NCBI GenBank assembly: GCA_030220185.1
Contig: JASPKZ010007525.1
Coordinates: forward strand, 248,001-312,000
Source of the DNA: Diploptera punctata
Taxonomy: Eukaryota > Arthropoda > Insecta > Blattodea > Blaberidae
Direction of reading: 5' to 3'
Length of the DNA: 64,000 nt
The translations under genes were made by a program, and so were the position numbers. The notes beneath the pieces are model-generated. The model searched no databases and was not told where the DNA came from. It worked only from the letters and a program-made list of their open reading frames with translations. Positions 22,921-34,600 of the stretch are shown in pieces; the first letter of the stretch is position 1; every line of letters begins with the position of its first letter.

Positions 22921-23606
22921 ATCAAATGTAGTTAAGTGTCATCTTTTAATTCTCTTGGTTTTCATTTTTTGAGATATAATGTACATTCTTTTATCTTTTA
23001 GTTTAATATGGAAACAAGATAAATAAGTTGAGTCTGTTGTAATTTCACAATGGAAACAAGAATCTATTACATTATTTAAAGATTCTCAGATTAATCAACC
23101 TAATGTTATTTAGTACTTTTTATAAACAATTTTGAAAAGTAAATTAAAACTTGAACCTGAATGTGAACCCCAGACCTCTGGTTCTACACACCAGTATGCA
23201 GTCTATTCCCACCATTCAAGACATAATACAAATATTAACATTTCTTTTCTCATATAGAGAATTGTTAATTTTTCTTTTCAAAATAATATTGTCAGTATTG
23301 GAAAGTATTAATATTTAAATATAATATTAAAAAATTTATAAACAATGTTTGAAATAAAATAATATTGACTTAATTAATGTAACTTCAACCTCTAGAAAGA
23401 ACATAAAGATTTTTTGCATCAATGACTGATTTGTCACATTTGATAATTTATTAAGCTGTTAAGTTACATTTGGTGTTGGAATGAAATTTTTAAAGAATGC
23501 ATTATCCAACAAATTTGACATAATCAACTCAAGTTTTAGGAGAATTCAGTCATCATGAACGTTTTACTATCAAACATATTGGTAAAATTAGTCAAATATT
23601 TAAGTA
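22921..23606. other. mostly unassigned; one tRNA-like trace
   Basis: 23148-23270 resembles the tRNA-like arm family (GAATGTGAACCCCAGACCTC) and CAAATATTAACATTTCTTT. The rest is unassigned. Confidence 0.45.
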
Positions 23607-25133
23607 TAGCAAACTCCCAATTATCCACGTTAATTGGGACCGAGATATGCACAGAAAATAAAAAACACGGATAATCCAATTACGTTAGTGTGGAAGTTGA
23701 TCAGAAATTTATTTACCCACTTTAGCACTACTTAAATGCAACAAATATTCATAAAATGTTATATTAAATGTATTTAGGTGCAAGTCTTAATTATCATTAA
23801 TTTATTTTACTCGAAAATATGAAAAAAGGAGTTATGAAGAGGAAATAAGAAATAGAAATAATAAAGGAATATTTGCAATTGCTTGCCTCAATAGAATATT
23901 GTGGGATAAAAATATAAGTAATAAAAATAAAATGAATATATATCATACAATTGTTAAAAGCATCATTACTTATGGAGCAGAACTTTGGCCATTAACAACA
24001 AAAACAAATAAGTACCTTTTGGCAACGGAAATGGATTTTATACGAAGGGCCGCAAGAATTTCAAGAAGAGAAAAAAATTAGAAACTCAGTTATAAGGGAG
24101 AAAATGAAGATTGAAGATACTATTTTAGATTATATTAAAACTCAGCAATTAAGATGGTACAGATATGTCCAGCGAATGGAAGAGGATTGACTACCAAAAT
24201 CTGTTTTGGAATGGAAACCTGAGGGAAGACGAAGCAGAGGAAGACCTAAAACCTCCTGGAGTCAGGGAATATGTTTATATATGAAGGAGAAACATCTACA
24301 ACCAGGAGATTGGATGGACCGACAAAGTTGGCTATTAGGAATCGGACGATGTCAAAGACATTAATCAACCGATGATCTATCTATCTAAATATGAAAAAAA
24401 AAAAGTGGGACTATTTCCTGTCATGACCATTCTGGTTACAACAGTTATTCAAAATGGCCATTGTAACCAGCGATAACTACACTAGTAACCACCGATGACT
24501 ACACGTATAACAAGCAATGACACAAATAATCAGCGATAACCACACTAGTAACCACCGATGACAATACTACTAACCAGCGATAAACCCACTGTCACATCAT
24601 ATCTGTGGTTTCAATATGTAACAACAAACTTTCAGTGACTCACACAATGGAAATTTCCGACATTGTATTGTACTCTCAGAATGTGGATTGGTACCGTTTA
24701 ACGCGTCATGGGACGGGGTTGTAAGTGAAGGTTACTCTATTGTGCTAGTTTCTAAGCTCAGTTCACAGTAGCATGTTTAAAAATAAATATTTTTTTCATA
24801 ACAATACAAAATACAGTACAGCATTTGTCTTCATTTTTAAAAAAACGTACTCGAAGAGATGGAAATCATGAAAGCAGCTCACAACGACAGCCTGATAAAC
24901 GAAAACGAACCCAATACATGCAACCCCCTCTACCAGATCTTCAGTGAAACACCAGTTTTGAATCCTGCCGATGATGGGACAAGTCCCGAAAGCGCTACAG
25001 TTAAATGATTAATTAAGTTGAGGAGACGGACCTTTCAGGTGAATATTCCATAATTTTATATTAATTTTTAAAAAATACAGTAAAAAGAGACATGCATGGA
25101 TAATCCGCAATCCGAATAATCGGGAGTTTGCTG
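23607..25133. mobile_element. pogo/Tigger-like DNA element
   Basis: The left end AGCAAACTCCCAATTATCC and right end, inverted, CGGGAGTTTGCTG match each other and resemble pogo/Tigger-type termini, with TA at both flanks. No intact transposase. A non-LTR relic occupies 23820-24365. Confidence 0.55.
23820..24365 (+). pseudogene. non-LTR retrotransposon ORF2 C-terminal region
   Basis: Reads IYHTIVKSIITYGAELWPLT and FIRRAARISRREKN, followed after frame breaks by a GR.SRGRPKT-like stretch. The 'YG.E.W' motif is typical of the region after the RT domain. Diverged from the 14070-14815 copy. Confidence 0.7.
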
Positions 25134-25269
25134 TAATACAATTTTGAATGCAGGTAGAATGCAAGAAGAAATCACACAGAATACAGAAGAGTGCCAAATT
25201 TTATAATATAGTTAAGAAAATGTTGTGGACTTGCATTATAGCAAAACAAATCAAACTCATTGTATAAAT

Positions 25270-25400
25270 TGTTTATTTTTTATTATTTCACTCACCTCAT
25301 ACTTCATAAAGTATATGAAGTATGAGGTGAGTGAAATAATAAACAATATTAAAAAACCTCATAGTGTTATTTCCTATCTACATAACTTAATCATTGTATA
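25270..25400. mobile_element. PLE-derived palindrome, minimal
   Basis: TTTCACTCACCTCATACTTC is mirrored as GAAGTATGAGGTGAGTGAAA with almost no spacer, then AACCTCATAGTGTTATTTCC. It is the same terminus as the coding PLE at 61598-62945, without the ribozyme core. Confidence 0.75.
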
Positions 25401-25609
25401 AATGCTGTTATATGGCCATAGTTACATAAGGTGTGAAATCCTGGACAATGATGAAAAGATACCAAAGTAGAATTCAAGCAAAATGAAATTAAGAATCAGT
25501 AAATCAGATCTTACACCCCACCTCATATTTTGTATCCTTTCTGGGACTAGTTTAAAGGAACCCCCATTACTAACTGGTATCAACTGTTTCTCCACCCTCT
25601 ATTAGTAGA

Positions 25610-25737
25610 CCAATGAACCTCCAACACATGGAACAGTGGCACCATTTTCAAGCCTTTCGATAATTTTGAGTTCCTCATGTACAGTAAGTGATTTATGTTT
25701 ACGTTTCCCCAATAATATTGCAAGTTTACTAAACAAC
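25610..25737 (-). pseudogene. pogo-type transposase N-terminal remnant
   Basis: Minus-strand KRKHKSLTVHEELKIIERLE then NGATVP, the start of a CENP-B-like helix-turn-helix DNA-binding domain. Truncated after about 40 residues. Confidence 0.6.
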
Positions 25738-25892
25738 ATTACTTTCTAAGGGACCAAATTCAGGCTGATGGGTAGGTTCTGTAGTTTGAATTGTTGACAG
25801 TAGAAATGCTTTCAAAATGTTTATTTGGAAACCCTTGTGAAAAGACCTAGGCATAGGGGGGAAGGTAATAATAGGATGGATTTTAGGAAACC

Positions 25893-26228
25893 CCATGCTG
25901 TAGCTGAGTGGTTAAGGCAAGATACCTTGGTCCAGAGCCACGGGATTTGTGCTAGTTCAGGTCTCCATGGGGGAAGAAATTTTCTCATGGAATTTCGGCC
26001 AGTATGGGACTGGTGTCCATGCAGCATCGTGAAGCATTTGGGTAGCTATAAGTAGAGGCTCCAGGTTGAGAAAACCAGCTATAATGGCTGGGGGACCCAA
26101 CATGCTGACCACATCACCCCTACACTGGCTAGACGATTGTCTACCTCAATGATTAACACATGTGGATGTGATGCCAGCAGCTGGCTGGTAGGCCAAGGGC
26201 CTTCTAGACCTGTCGCACCATAAAAGAG
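25893..26228 (+). mobile_element. tRNA-derived SINE, family B
   Basis: Head ATGCTGTAGCTGAGTGGTTA; body GAAGAAATTTTCTCATGGAA and GGCTCCAGGTTGAGAAAACC; 3' part CAGCTGGCTGGTAGGCCAAG. Moderately diverged from 16891-17236. Confidence 0.75.
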
Positions 26229-26254
26229 GATCTTAGGAAAGTACAGTAAAACCT

Positions 26255-26487
26255 AATAAATTAATGAGTCATTTTAACATCTTACCTCATATTTCATGTT
26301 TTTCAAACACGGTAACTATACTTTTCAAATGATCTTGTCATAATGGCGGTTGAAAATGAATGACAAGATCATTTGAAAACTATAGTTACCGTGTTTGAAA
26401 AACATGAAATATGAGGTAAGATGTTAAAATGACTCATTAATTTATTAATTAAGAACCTTATAATGTGTTTCCCAATTTTAACTTTGA
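26255..26487. mobile_element. PLE-derived palindrome inserted in a pogo-type end
   Basis: Bounded by the 12-bp direct repeat ACAGTAAAACCT (26243-26254, 26488-26499). The arms include CATCTTACCTCATATTTCAT and its inverse. Stem-like ACAAGATCATTTGAAAACTA recalls a decayed ribozyme core, and AACCTTATAATG closes the right end. Confidence 0.75.
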
Positions 26488-27045
26488 ACAGTAAAACCTC
26501 ATTAATCTTGACCAGTTGGAGCTCAGTGTTGTCCGGATTTTCAAAAGCCCGGATTAAGTTAAATAAAAACCACAGAGAAAAATTTGTGAATAAAATGATA
26601 CAGTAGGCCTACCTGATATTAAGTGCATATACTTTATTTTTTGGTATGAAGAAACTTTAAAATTTTCTTTTGTAGTTTATCACACATCTCTTTCACAGTA
26701 AGGTCACAAAGTCTCCTCACATGATTGTAGTATGCACAATCTTTTTTATCATAATTTTCTCAACAAAGTCTATTACATAATTCAGATGCTGCTTAATCTT
26801 ACTTTTGGGATTCCAGCTGCAACATTTGTTTGACCTGAGAACTCTCTTCATTTACATCACATTTAATTGCAAATGATGAGTTCAATTTTTTTATTTTTTT
26901 GTGTCCAAAACTATTTGTTTTTGTGATTCCATATTTTCCATATACATATGGAGCAATAGCACCGTTTTCAATCCTTTTCAGTTCCTCGTGTACAGTAAGC
27001 AATTTAGGTTTGTTTCCTCAATAACAATGCAGGTTTAATAGACAA
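26488..27045 (-). pseudogene. pogo-type element with transposase N-terminus
   Basis: The end CAGTAAAACCTCATTAATC and the minus-strand ORF at 26799-27002 (LTVHEELKRIENG, then YGITKTNSFGHKKIKK) fit a pogo/Tigger N-terminal helix-turn-helix. No DDE catalytic domain is seen. Confidence 0.55.
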
Positions 27046-27236
27046 CACTTTGCACTCAATTTGTTTCTAAAAGTTATAAAAGAACTGAAGAAAGGCAAGT
27101 ATTAAACTAAACGTTCTGAGCAAAGAAGGGTAGCCTATTGTCCCTTTATCGGTAACAATATTCTATGCATTCCTAAAAAACTCATAGTGTACAATCTGTG
27201 CAAAATTAAAGTGGTCAGTTTTCTTAAGTTTGTCTT

Positions 27237-27640
27237 ACAAGGGAACTAACTGTATACCATTGCATGCCGAAACCTATCTTGAAATTTCTCCCAGAGAAGC
27301 GTTGTGATGTACCAAGGCCATGTGAAAAAATTATCTGCAAGGCACAGAAATCAAAAACAGAATCCAGCAATAGCAGATGGTATCCCTGCATGAATAAAGA
27401 GTGGAGCAGTGTGAGGTGTTACATGGCAGGCAATGAGGATTATCTAATCTACCAATTCAGCAGTTTTATTACTTCCCTATAGCTTAATTTAGAGATTTGA
27501 TGCTTGATTATAGTGCTTTGCAGTTAAAAATGGCAGATCATTTTTTGGACATGGCCTTTGTACATCACAACGCTTCTCTGGAAGAAATTTCAAGATAGGT
27601 TTAGCATGCAATGGTTGGCAGTTCCCTTGTTAGTACCATA
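27237..27640. mobile_element. Foldback/TIR element, copy 2
   Basis: The left arm GAGAAGCGTTGTGATGTACC (27294) and right arm GTACATCACAACGCTTCTC (27560) are inverted repeats of about 100 bp ending in GGGAACT. The interior matches 5520-5912 in reverse orientation. No ORF. Confidence 0.7.
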
Positions 27641-27707
27641 TTTTTATTAAAATTTAGCAATTCATTGAAATTCTATCTCTTTTTACATGCTTTATATTAG
27701 CCTGACC

Positions 27708-28046
27708 TGTATCTATCTATCTATGTAACAGACTCTTTCAACGCGATTTTCACCCACTTAGAAACATTGGGTCGACTTGAAACTTTGTATACTTGTAAAG
27801 GACCCATGACAATACAATAATTTCATATTTATTTTCTAAAATCCTGGCCAGAATCATCAGAAAAATCAAAAAAGTGTCTTTGTATCTATGTAACGGAATC
27901 TTTGAACATGATTTTCACCCACTTAGAAACATTGGATCGACTTGAAACTTTGTATACTTGTAAAGGACCCTTGACAATACAATAATTTCATATTTTGTTT
28001 CTAAAATCCTGGCGAGAATCATCAGAAAATCAAAAAATGAAAACTG
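27708..28046. repeat. Tandem duplicate, about 167-bp unit
   Basis: Two units starting near 27712 and 27879, each with CACCCACTTAGAAACATTGG, CGACTTGAAACTTTGTATAC and TCTAAAATCCTGGC. Origin not identified; possibly part of the Helitron-like material downstream. Confidence 0.7.
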
Positions 28047-28077
28047 GTATAATAGGTTGCGGACTTGTCGAATTTTT

Positions 28078-28167
28078 AGTCAATCGTTGTAAGAGCTCAG
28101 TTGGTAGAACGGTGAACTCTAGTGGTATATAATTTCAGTAATCCATAGGTCGCTGGTTCAAATCCGC
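28078..28167 (+). tRNA. tRNA-Tyr-like pseudogene retaining an intron
   Basis: AGCTCAGTTGGTAGAACGG is the D arm; ATCCATAGGTCGCTGG and GTTCAAATCCG are the 3' anticodon and T arms of an animal tRNA-Tyr. An extra stretch of about 20 bases sits after the anticodon, where tRNA-Tyr introns lie. The anticodon reads CTA, not GTA, and the acceptor stem does not pair, so it is a relic or a SINE head. Confidence 0.5.
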
Positions 28168-28282
28168 CTGGGGGGACTTTTTTTTTTTAGAAGAGTGTTA
28201 CTTTTAGCTGATACTACAATAGTATCAAATTTAAAGATATTTACATTTTTATCTTATTCTGTAAAATATTAAAAATGAAAAA

Positions 28283-28752
28283 TATATAATAGTTTTAAAA
28301 AACTAAAACAACACGCTTTATTAGAAAACGGAACTAAAAAAATGAAAAATAATTTTAATTTCCAACACTCTTGGGATAAAATTAAAGTGGTCAACAAAAA
28401 AATCATCTCCAACACATACAGAATAAAACTAGAGTTATCAACAAAAACAAAATAATTTTACCATCAATAGCATGGGGTGCTTTTTATGATTTTTACATTT
28501 TCTTCTTAGAGACTTTATTTTTACCAATATCTGTTTATTATCAAATATATTGATATAGAGCACCCCATGCTTTTGATGGTAAAATTATTTTCTTTTTGTT
28601 GATAACTCTAGTTTTATTTCATGTGTGTTGGAGATGATTTTTTTGTTGACCACTTTAATTTTATCCCAAGCGTGTTGGAAATTAAAATTATTTTTCATTT
28701 TTTTAGTTCCATTTTCTAATAAAGTGTGTTGTTTTAGTTTTCTAAAACTATT
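28283..28752. mobile_element. Long foldback element, copy 1
   Basis: Inverted arms of about 200 bp, starting AATAGTTTTAAAAAACTAAA and containing CACGCTTTATTAGAAAACGG, around a centre with TTTTCTTCTTAGAGACTTT. A second copy lies at 40190-40664. The short ORF inside the arm is a by-product of the repeat. Confidence 0.8.
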
Positions 28753-30155
28753 ATTTATATGTTTTGAGGCCAAAAGATAAGTAGATTCTCGGACAAGCAT
28801 GTACTGCCGTACTGTTCATCCGATTGTAATGGGGTTTTTTGCAAAATGTTTAGGATTTTCCTGGGAACGTTATAGGCTAGAAGAGAGTTTTAATGGTCAA
28901 GCCTTCACCCTTAAAAATCACCTGTAGTGAAAAAAAAACGTGAAAAAATGTCACATTTTGTAAGCTTAAATGTCTTACGCTGCCTAAACCATAACAAATA
29001 CACAAAATTATTTTATACAGAATTGAATATCTCAAAAAACTCTACAGAAAAGTTCGGAAAAGCATATGTTTATCTTTTAAGGATAACTTACCATAACCAT
29101 TTTTGTCTTTCATTGATGCCAAGAAGATCGGGATAAATTGATTCCCGGGCAAGCATAGCAGCGCACGGCGGGTATTCTTTGATGGATAACTCAAAATAAC
29201 GAATTTTGTCTTTCAGCTCATTTATGCCAAGTACAACGCGATACTTAGAATCCCGGGCAACGCCGGGTAATCAACACGGGTATCTAAAAATAATGATATA
29301 AATTTATATTTATTTTTCCTTTTAGTTATCCAACTAAATGCAAAAACACATAATTTATTTTGATGTAGCAGCGCACGCCGTGTATTATTAGCTAATGTAA
29401 TTTTTAAAAAATTGTTTATATGTTTGTTTGTACTTTATGCGCGGCCGTACCGTTGATCCGATTGTGATGGGGCTTTTTACAAAATGTTCAGGAGATTCCC
29501 AGGATGAACATAGGTTATAAGACAGTTGTGATAATCAACTCCTAGACCCTTAAAAATCGTCCTTTGTAGTGGAAAACGTGAAAAAGTAGCTCTATGACGC
29601 TTAAATGGCTTACGCTGCCTAAACCATAACAAATACACAAAATTAATGTACACAGAATTGAATATCTCAAAAAGCTCTACAAAAAAGTCCGCGACAGCAT
29701 ATATTTATCTCTTACGGATAACTCACAATAACCATTTTTGTCTTTCATTGATGCCAAGAAGATCGAGACAAGTACGTAGATTCCATTTTACTTATTCAAC
29801 TAATCATAAGAAGTACATTAATTTTCGTCTTTCAGCTCATTTATGCCAAGAAGATCGGGATGAGTAGATTCCCGGACAACGCCGGGTAAACAGCACGGGG
29901 TATCTAAAAATAATTACGATATAAATTTTTCCTTTTACTTATTTAAGTAAACACAAAACAATTTTATTTTCGTATTTCAGCTCATTTATTTCAAGAAGGT
30001 CGGGATAAGTAGATTCCCGGGCAATGCAGGGGTATCTAAAAATGTAAATTTATAATGATTTTTCCTTATACTTATTCAACTAAACATAAAAGCACATTAA
30101 TTTTCATTTATTTAGGCGTAGTAGCGCACGCCGGGTATTAGCTAGTATATAATAT
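28753..30155 (+). mobile_element. Helitron-like repeats
   Basis: Two related blocks (28796-29285 and about 29450-29895) share GATCCGATTGTGATGGGG-type sequence, ACCATAACAAATACACAAAA and CTTTCATTGATGCCAAGAAG. Each ends in GC-rich hairpins such as GATTCCCGGGCAACGCCGGG. The region ends GCACGCCGGGTATTAGCTAGT-like, a CTAG-type Helitron 3' end. No Rep/helicase ORF is present. Confidence 0.5.
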
Positions 30156-30931
30156 AATACCCGATTATATACACGCGCGAGCGTGCATGTTGTCTGCCAG
30201 ACCCAATCTTATGTAGGACGCACAACACTACTTTCAGACACATAAACTTACAAAATACATTTAACACCATTTGTTTTTCACCACTTTTTAACAATTTCCC
30301 TTTGGGGTGATTTTTTTATAAATTTGATCACACATTTTATCATCGAGTTAAGTTACCATAAACTAAACCATAGAGAAACTTCGAAACTCTGTGAAACTAA
30401 ACGATAGTCGCCATATTTGTAAATGACATTCAACTTCCTCTCAGGAATCGATCAGTTTCAAACAAATGCGAATTTTTAGTTACTCTCCGACCTTCGAAGA
30501 AATATGTATGTGTATACTGTATTCTGATCAACAATGGTTAACATAAATAGCTTCAAATACATAATTACAGTAGGGTATATTAATAGAATACATTATCTAT
30601 TTTTTCGCTTTTGCTGAATTGTACTTGAACGAATCGCAGTAACTGCAGCAGTCACGTGTTTTGGGAATTTCCCGTCCATTTGTATAATAAACCATACGAC
30701 AGTAAATTGTATTTAGATAATAATAGGAATTGTTAATTTTATGCTAATTTATTGTAACACAGTTGCTATGAAACTGCACTCTTATATTGAAAATAAATTA
30801 TATCAATCACTAGTTATAAATATTTCTCTAAATTCTGCGTAAATAAATGAAATCAGAAGAAATGGAATGGACAATTCTACAGTCTTAAGTTAAAACAGAT
30901 GTATTATAATCACTGAATACAGAGAATGTAA

Positions 30932-30965
<34 letters not shown>

Positions 30966-31655
30966 CTTCAGAGAGTGTAAGTTATAGTAATAAACAAATA
31001 CCAATAAAAATAATTGATCAAAATAATTGAGCATAGAGAATATAGGCCAAATACATATTTACTCAATAAAACGAGATTGTAAATTCCTACAATAAACAAA
31101 TTCTAAGCAAACTGTGAACTTTGAAATAACAAAAAAAAAATTCTAGTAATATGTATAAAAAATAATATCAACAAAAGGAAAAAATTAACGGTACAAAATC
31201 AAAGAGCAATTAAATGGTAAAACTGTCTTGTATTAATGATAATTTATTAGAATAAATGAGAATAGAGTAGGTAATATGTGATGTAGGAAATGGAGTGAGT
31301 TAATTACTGTATTAACATATGATTCTTAACGCGTGGACATTGAAAATCAAATTTTAGTAAACTACACAATTATAAAGTGAACATTATCAACAAGGGGGGG
31401 GGGAAATTTGTTTAAGTACAGCAACAACATAAATAAGAAAAAAAGAAAAATAAAGATATTATAAACCAAAATTTGATCAAAATTGTAGCTCAAAATTATA
31501 AATAAAGCGATACAAATTAAAGCACAAGGAATATAGAAGACTAATTATTTATTTAATTCAGTGAAATAGCAATCCGAAGTAAAATGAAGCATAAGAATTA
31601 TATTAATGTCGTTCTGACTACTGAGGGAGAAATTATAAGTGGAGAAAGAGACGAA
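30156..31655. other. no recognised gene; (TA)n at 30937-30962
   Basis: AT-rich DNA between the Helitron-like region and the minisatellite. Only a TA microsatellite and a short G-run (31395) stand out. Confidence 0.45.
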
Positions 31656-31659
31656 ATAC

Positions 31660-34600
31660 TCCGTAGTCATACAAATGGATCGTCGACAACCTAGAGAGAA
31701 CCATATCGAGAAACTCGAACGGCAGGAGAGGCATCCACAACAAATACCTCCAACACTCGAGAGAGCAACTTGAAGAATATTGAGACCATCCGGCGGAAAA
31801 TAGAGACGTAAAACATACCACAACATTCACTACCCAGAGAGCAATTTGAATAATATAGGACCCTTCATGAGAGAAGATTCGACAAAATCACACAGCATTT
31901 TCCCCGACTCCCGAGGGAGAAACTCGGAGAATATCGGGACCATCCAGTGGGAGAAAAGGTGAAAACATCCCACAACATTTTCCCCGACTCCCGAGGGAGA
32001 AATTTGAACAATATCGGGATCCTCCAGTGGGAGAAGACGCGAAAACATACCACAACATTTTTTCAGACTCCCGAGGGAGAAACATGAAGAAAATCGGGAT
32101 TCTCCAGTGGGAGAACAGGAGAAAACATCCCACATTTTCCCCGACTCCCGAGGGAGAAACTTGAACAATATCGGGATCCTCCAGTGGGAGAAGAGGCGAA
32201 CCAGTGGGAGAAGAGGCAAAAACATACCACAACATTTATTTCAGACTCCCGAGGGAGAAACGTGAAGAAAATCGGGATTCTCCAGTGGGAAAAGAGGCGA
32301 AAACATCCCACAACATTTTCCCCGACTCCCGAGGGAGAAACATGAAGAAAATCGGGATCCTCCAGTGGGAGAAGAGGCGAAAACATCCCACAACATTTTC
32401 CCCGACTCCCGAGGGAGAAACTTGAACAATATCGGGATCCTCCAGTGGGAGAAGAGGCTAAAACATCCCACAACATTTTCCCCGACTCCCGAGGGAGAAA
32501 CATGAAGAAAATCGGGATCCTCCGGTGGGAGAAGAGGTGAAAACATCCCACAACATTTTCCCCGACTCCCGAGGGAGAAACATGAAGAAAATCGGGATCC
32601 TCCAGTGGGAGAAGAGGCGAAAAATTCCCACAACATTTTCCCCGACTCCCGAGGGAGAAACATGAAGAAAATCGGGATCCTCCAGTGGGAGAAGAGGCGA
32701 AAACATCCCACAACATTTTCCCCGACTCCCGAGGGAGAAACTTGAACAATATCGGGATCCTCCAGTTGGGAGAAGAAGAGAAAACATCCCACAACATTTA
32801 CTCCGACTCCCGAGGGAGAAACATGAAGAAAATCGGGATCCTCCAGTGGGAGAAGAGGCGAAAACATCCCACAACATTTTGCCCGACTCCCGAGAGAGAA
32901 ACTTGAACAATATCGGGACCCTCAGTGGGAGAAGGGGCGAAAACATCCCACAACATTTTCCCCGACTCCCGAGGGAGAAACATGAAGAAAATCGGGATCC
33001 TCCAGTGGGAGAAGAGGCGAAAACATCCCACAACATTTTCCCCGACTCCCGAGGGAGAAACTTGAACAATATCGGGATCCTCCAGTGGGAGAAGAGGCGA
33101 AAACATCCCACAACATTTTCCCCGACTCCCGAGGGAGAAACTTGAACAATATCGGGATCCTCCAGTGGGAGAAGAGGCTAAAACATCCCACAACATTTTC
33201 CCCGACTCCCGAGGGAGAAACATGAAGAAAATCGGGATCCTCCAGTGGGAGAAGAGGTGAAAACATCCCACAACATTTTCCCCGACTCCCGAGGGAGAAA
33301 CATGAAGAAAATTGGGATCCTCCAGTGGGAGAAAAGGCGAAAAATTCCCACAACATTTTCCCCGACTCCCGAGGGAGAAACATGAAGAAAATCGGGATCC
33401 TCCAGTGGGATTAGAGGCGAAAACATCCCACAACATTTTCCCCGACTCCCGAGGGAGAAACTTCAACAATATCGGGATCCTCCAGTGGGAGAAGAGGCGA
33501 AAACATCCCACAACATTTTCCCCGACTCCCGAGGGAGAAACATGAACAATATCGGGATCCTCCAGTGGGAGAAGAGGCGAAAACATCCCACAACATTTTC
33601 CCCGACTCCCGAGGGAGAAACTTGAACAATATCGGGATCCTCCAGTGGGAGAAGAGGCGAAAACATCCCACAACATTTTCCCCGACTCCCGAGGGAGAAA
33701 CATGAACAATATCGGGATCCTCCAGTGGGAGAAGAGGCGAAAACATCCACAACATTTTCCCCGACTCCCGAGGGAGAAACTTGAACAATATCGGGATCCT
33801 CCAGTGGGAGAAGAGGCGAAAACATCCCACAACATTTTCCCCGACTCCCGAGGGAAGAACTTGAACAATATCGGGATCCTCCAGTGGGAGAAGAGGCGAA
33901 AACATCCCACAACATTTTCCCCGACTCCCGAGGGAGAAACATGAGGAAAATCGGGATCCTCCAGTGGGAGAAGAGGCGAAAACATCCCACAACATTTTCC
34001 CCGACTCCCGAGGGAGAAACTTGAACAATATCGGGATCCTCCAGTGGGAGAAGAGGCGAAAACATCCCACAACATTTTCCCCGACTCCCGAGGGAGAAAC
34101 TTGAAGAAAATCGGGATCCTCCAGTGGGAGAAGAGGCGAAAACATCCCACAACATTTTCCCCGACTCCCGAGGGAGAAACATGAACAATATCGGGATCCT
34201 CCAGTGGGAGAAGAGGCGAAAACATCCCACATTTTCCCCGACTCCCGAGGGAGAAACTTGAACAATATCGGGATCCTCCAGTGGGAGAAGAGGCGAAAAC
34301 ATCCCACAACATTTTCCCCGACTCCCGAGGGAGAAACTTGAAGAATATCGGGATCCTCCAGTGGGAGAAGAGGCGAAAACATCCCACAACATTTTCCCCG
34401 ACTCCCGAGGGAGAAACGAACAATATCGGGATCCTCCAGTGGGAGAAGAGGCGAAAACATCCCACAACATTTTCCCCGACTCCCGAGGGAGAAACTTGAA
34501 CAATATCGGGATCCTCCAGTGGGAGAAGAGGCGAAAACATCCCACAACATTTTCCCCGACTCCCGAGGGAGAAACTTGAACAATATCGGGATCCTCCAGT

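Noticed and set aside
27240..27482. 72-codon ORF as a host exon
   Set aside because: It is the arm and interior of a foldback element present in a second copy at 5520.
28585..28800. 71-codon minus ORF in the foldback element
   Set aside because: Lies in the inverted arm and is repeated in the other arm and the other copy with stops; no sign of coding.
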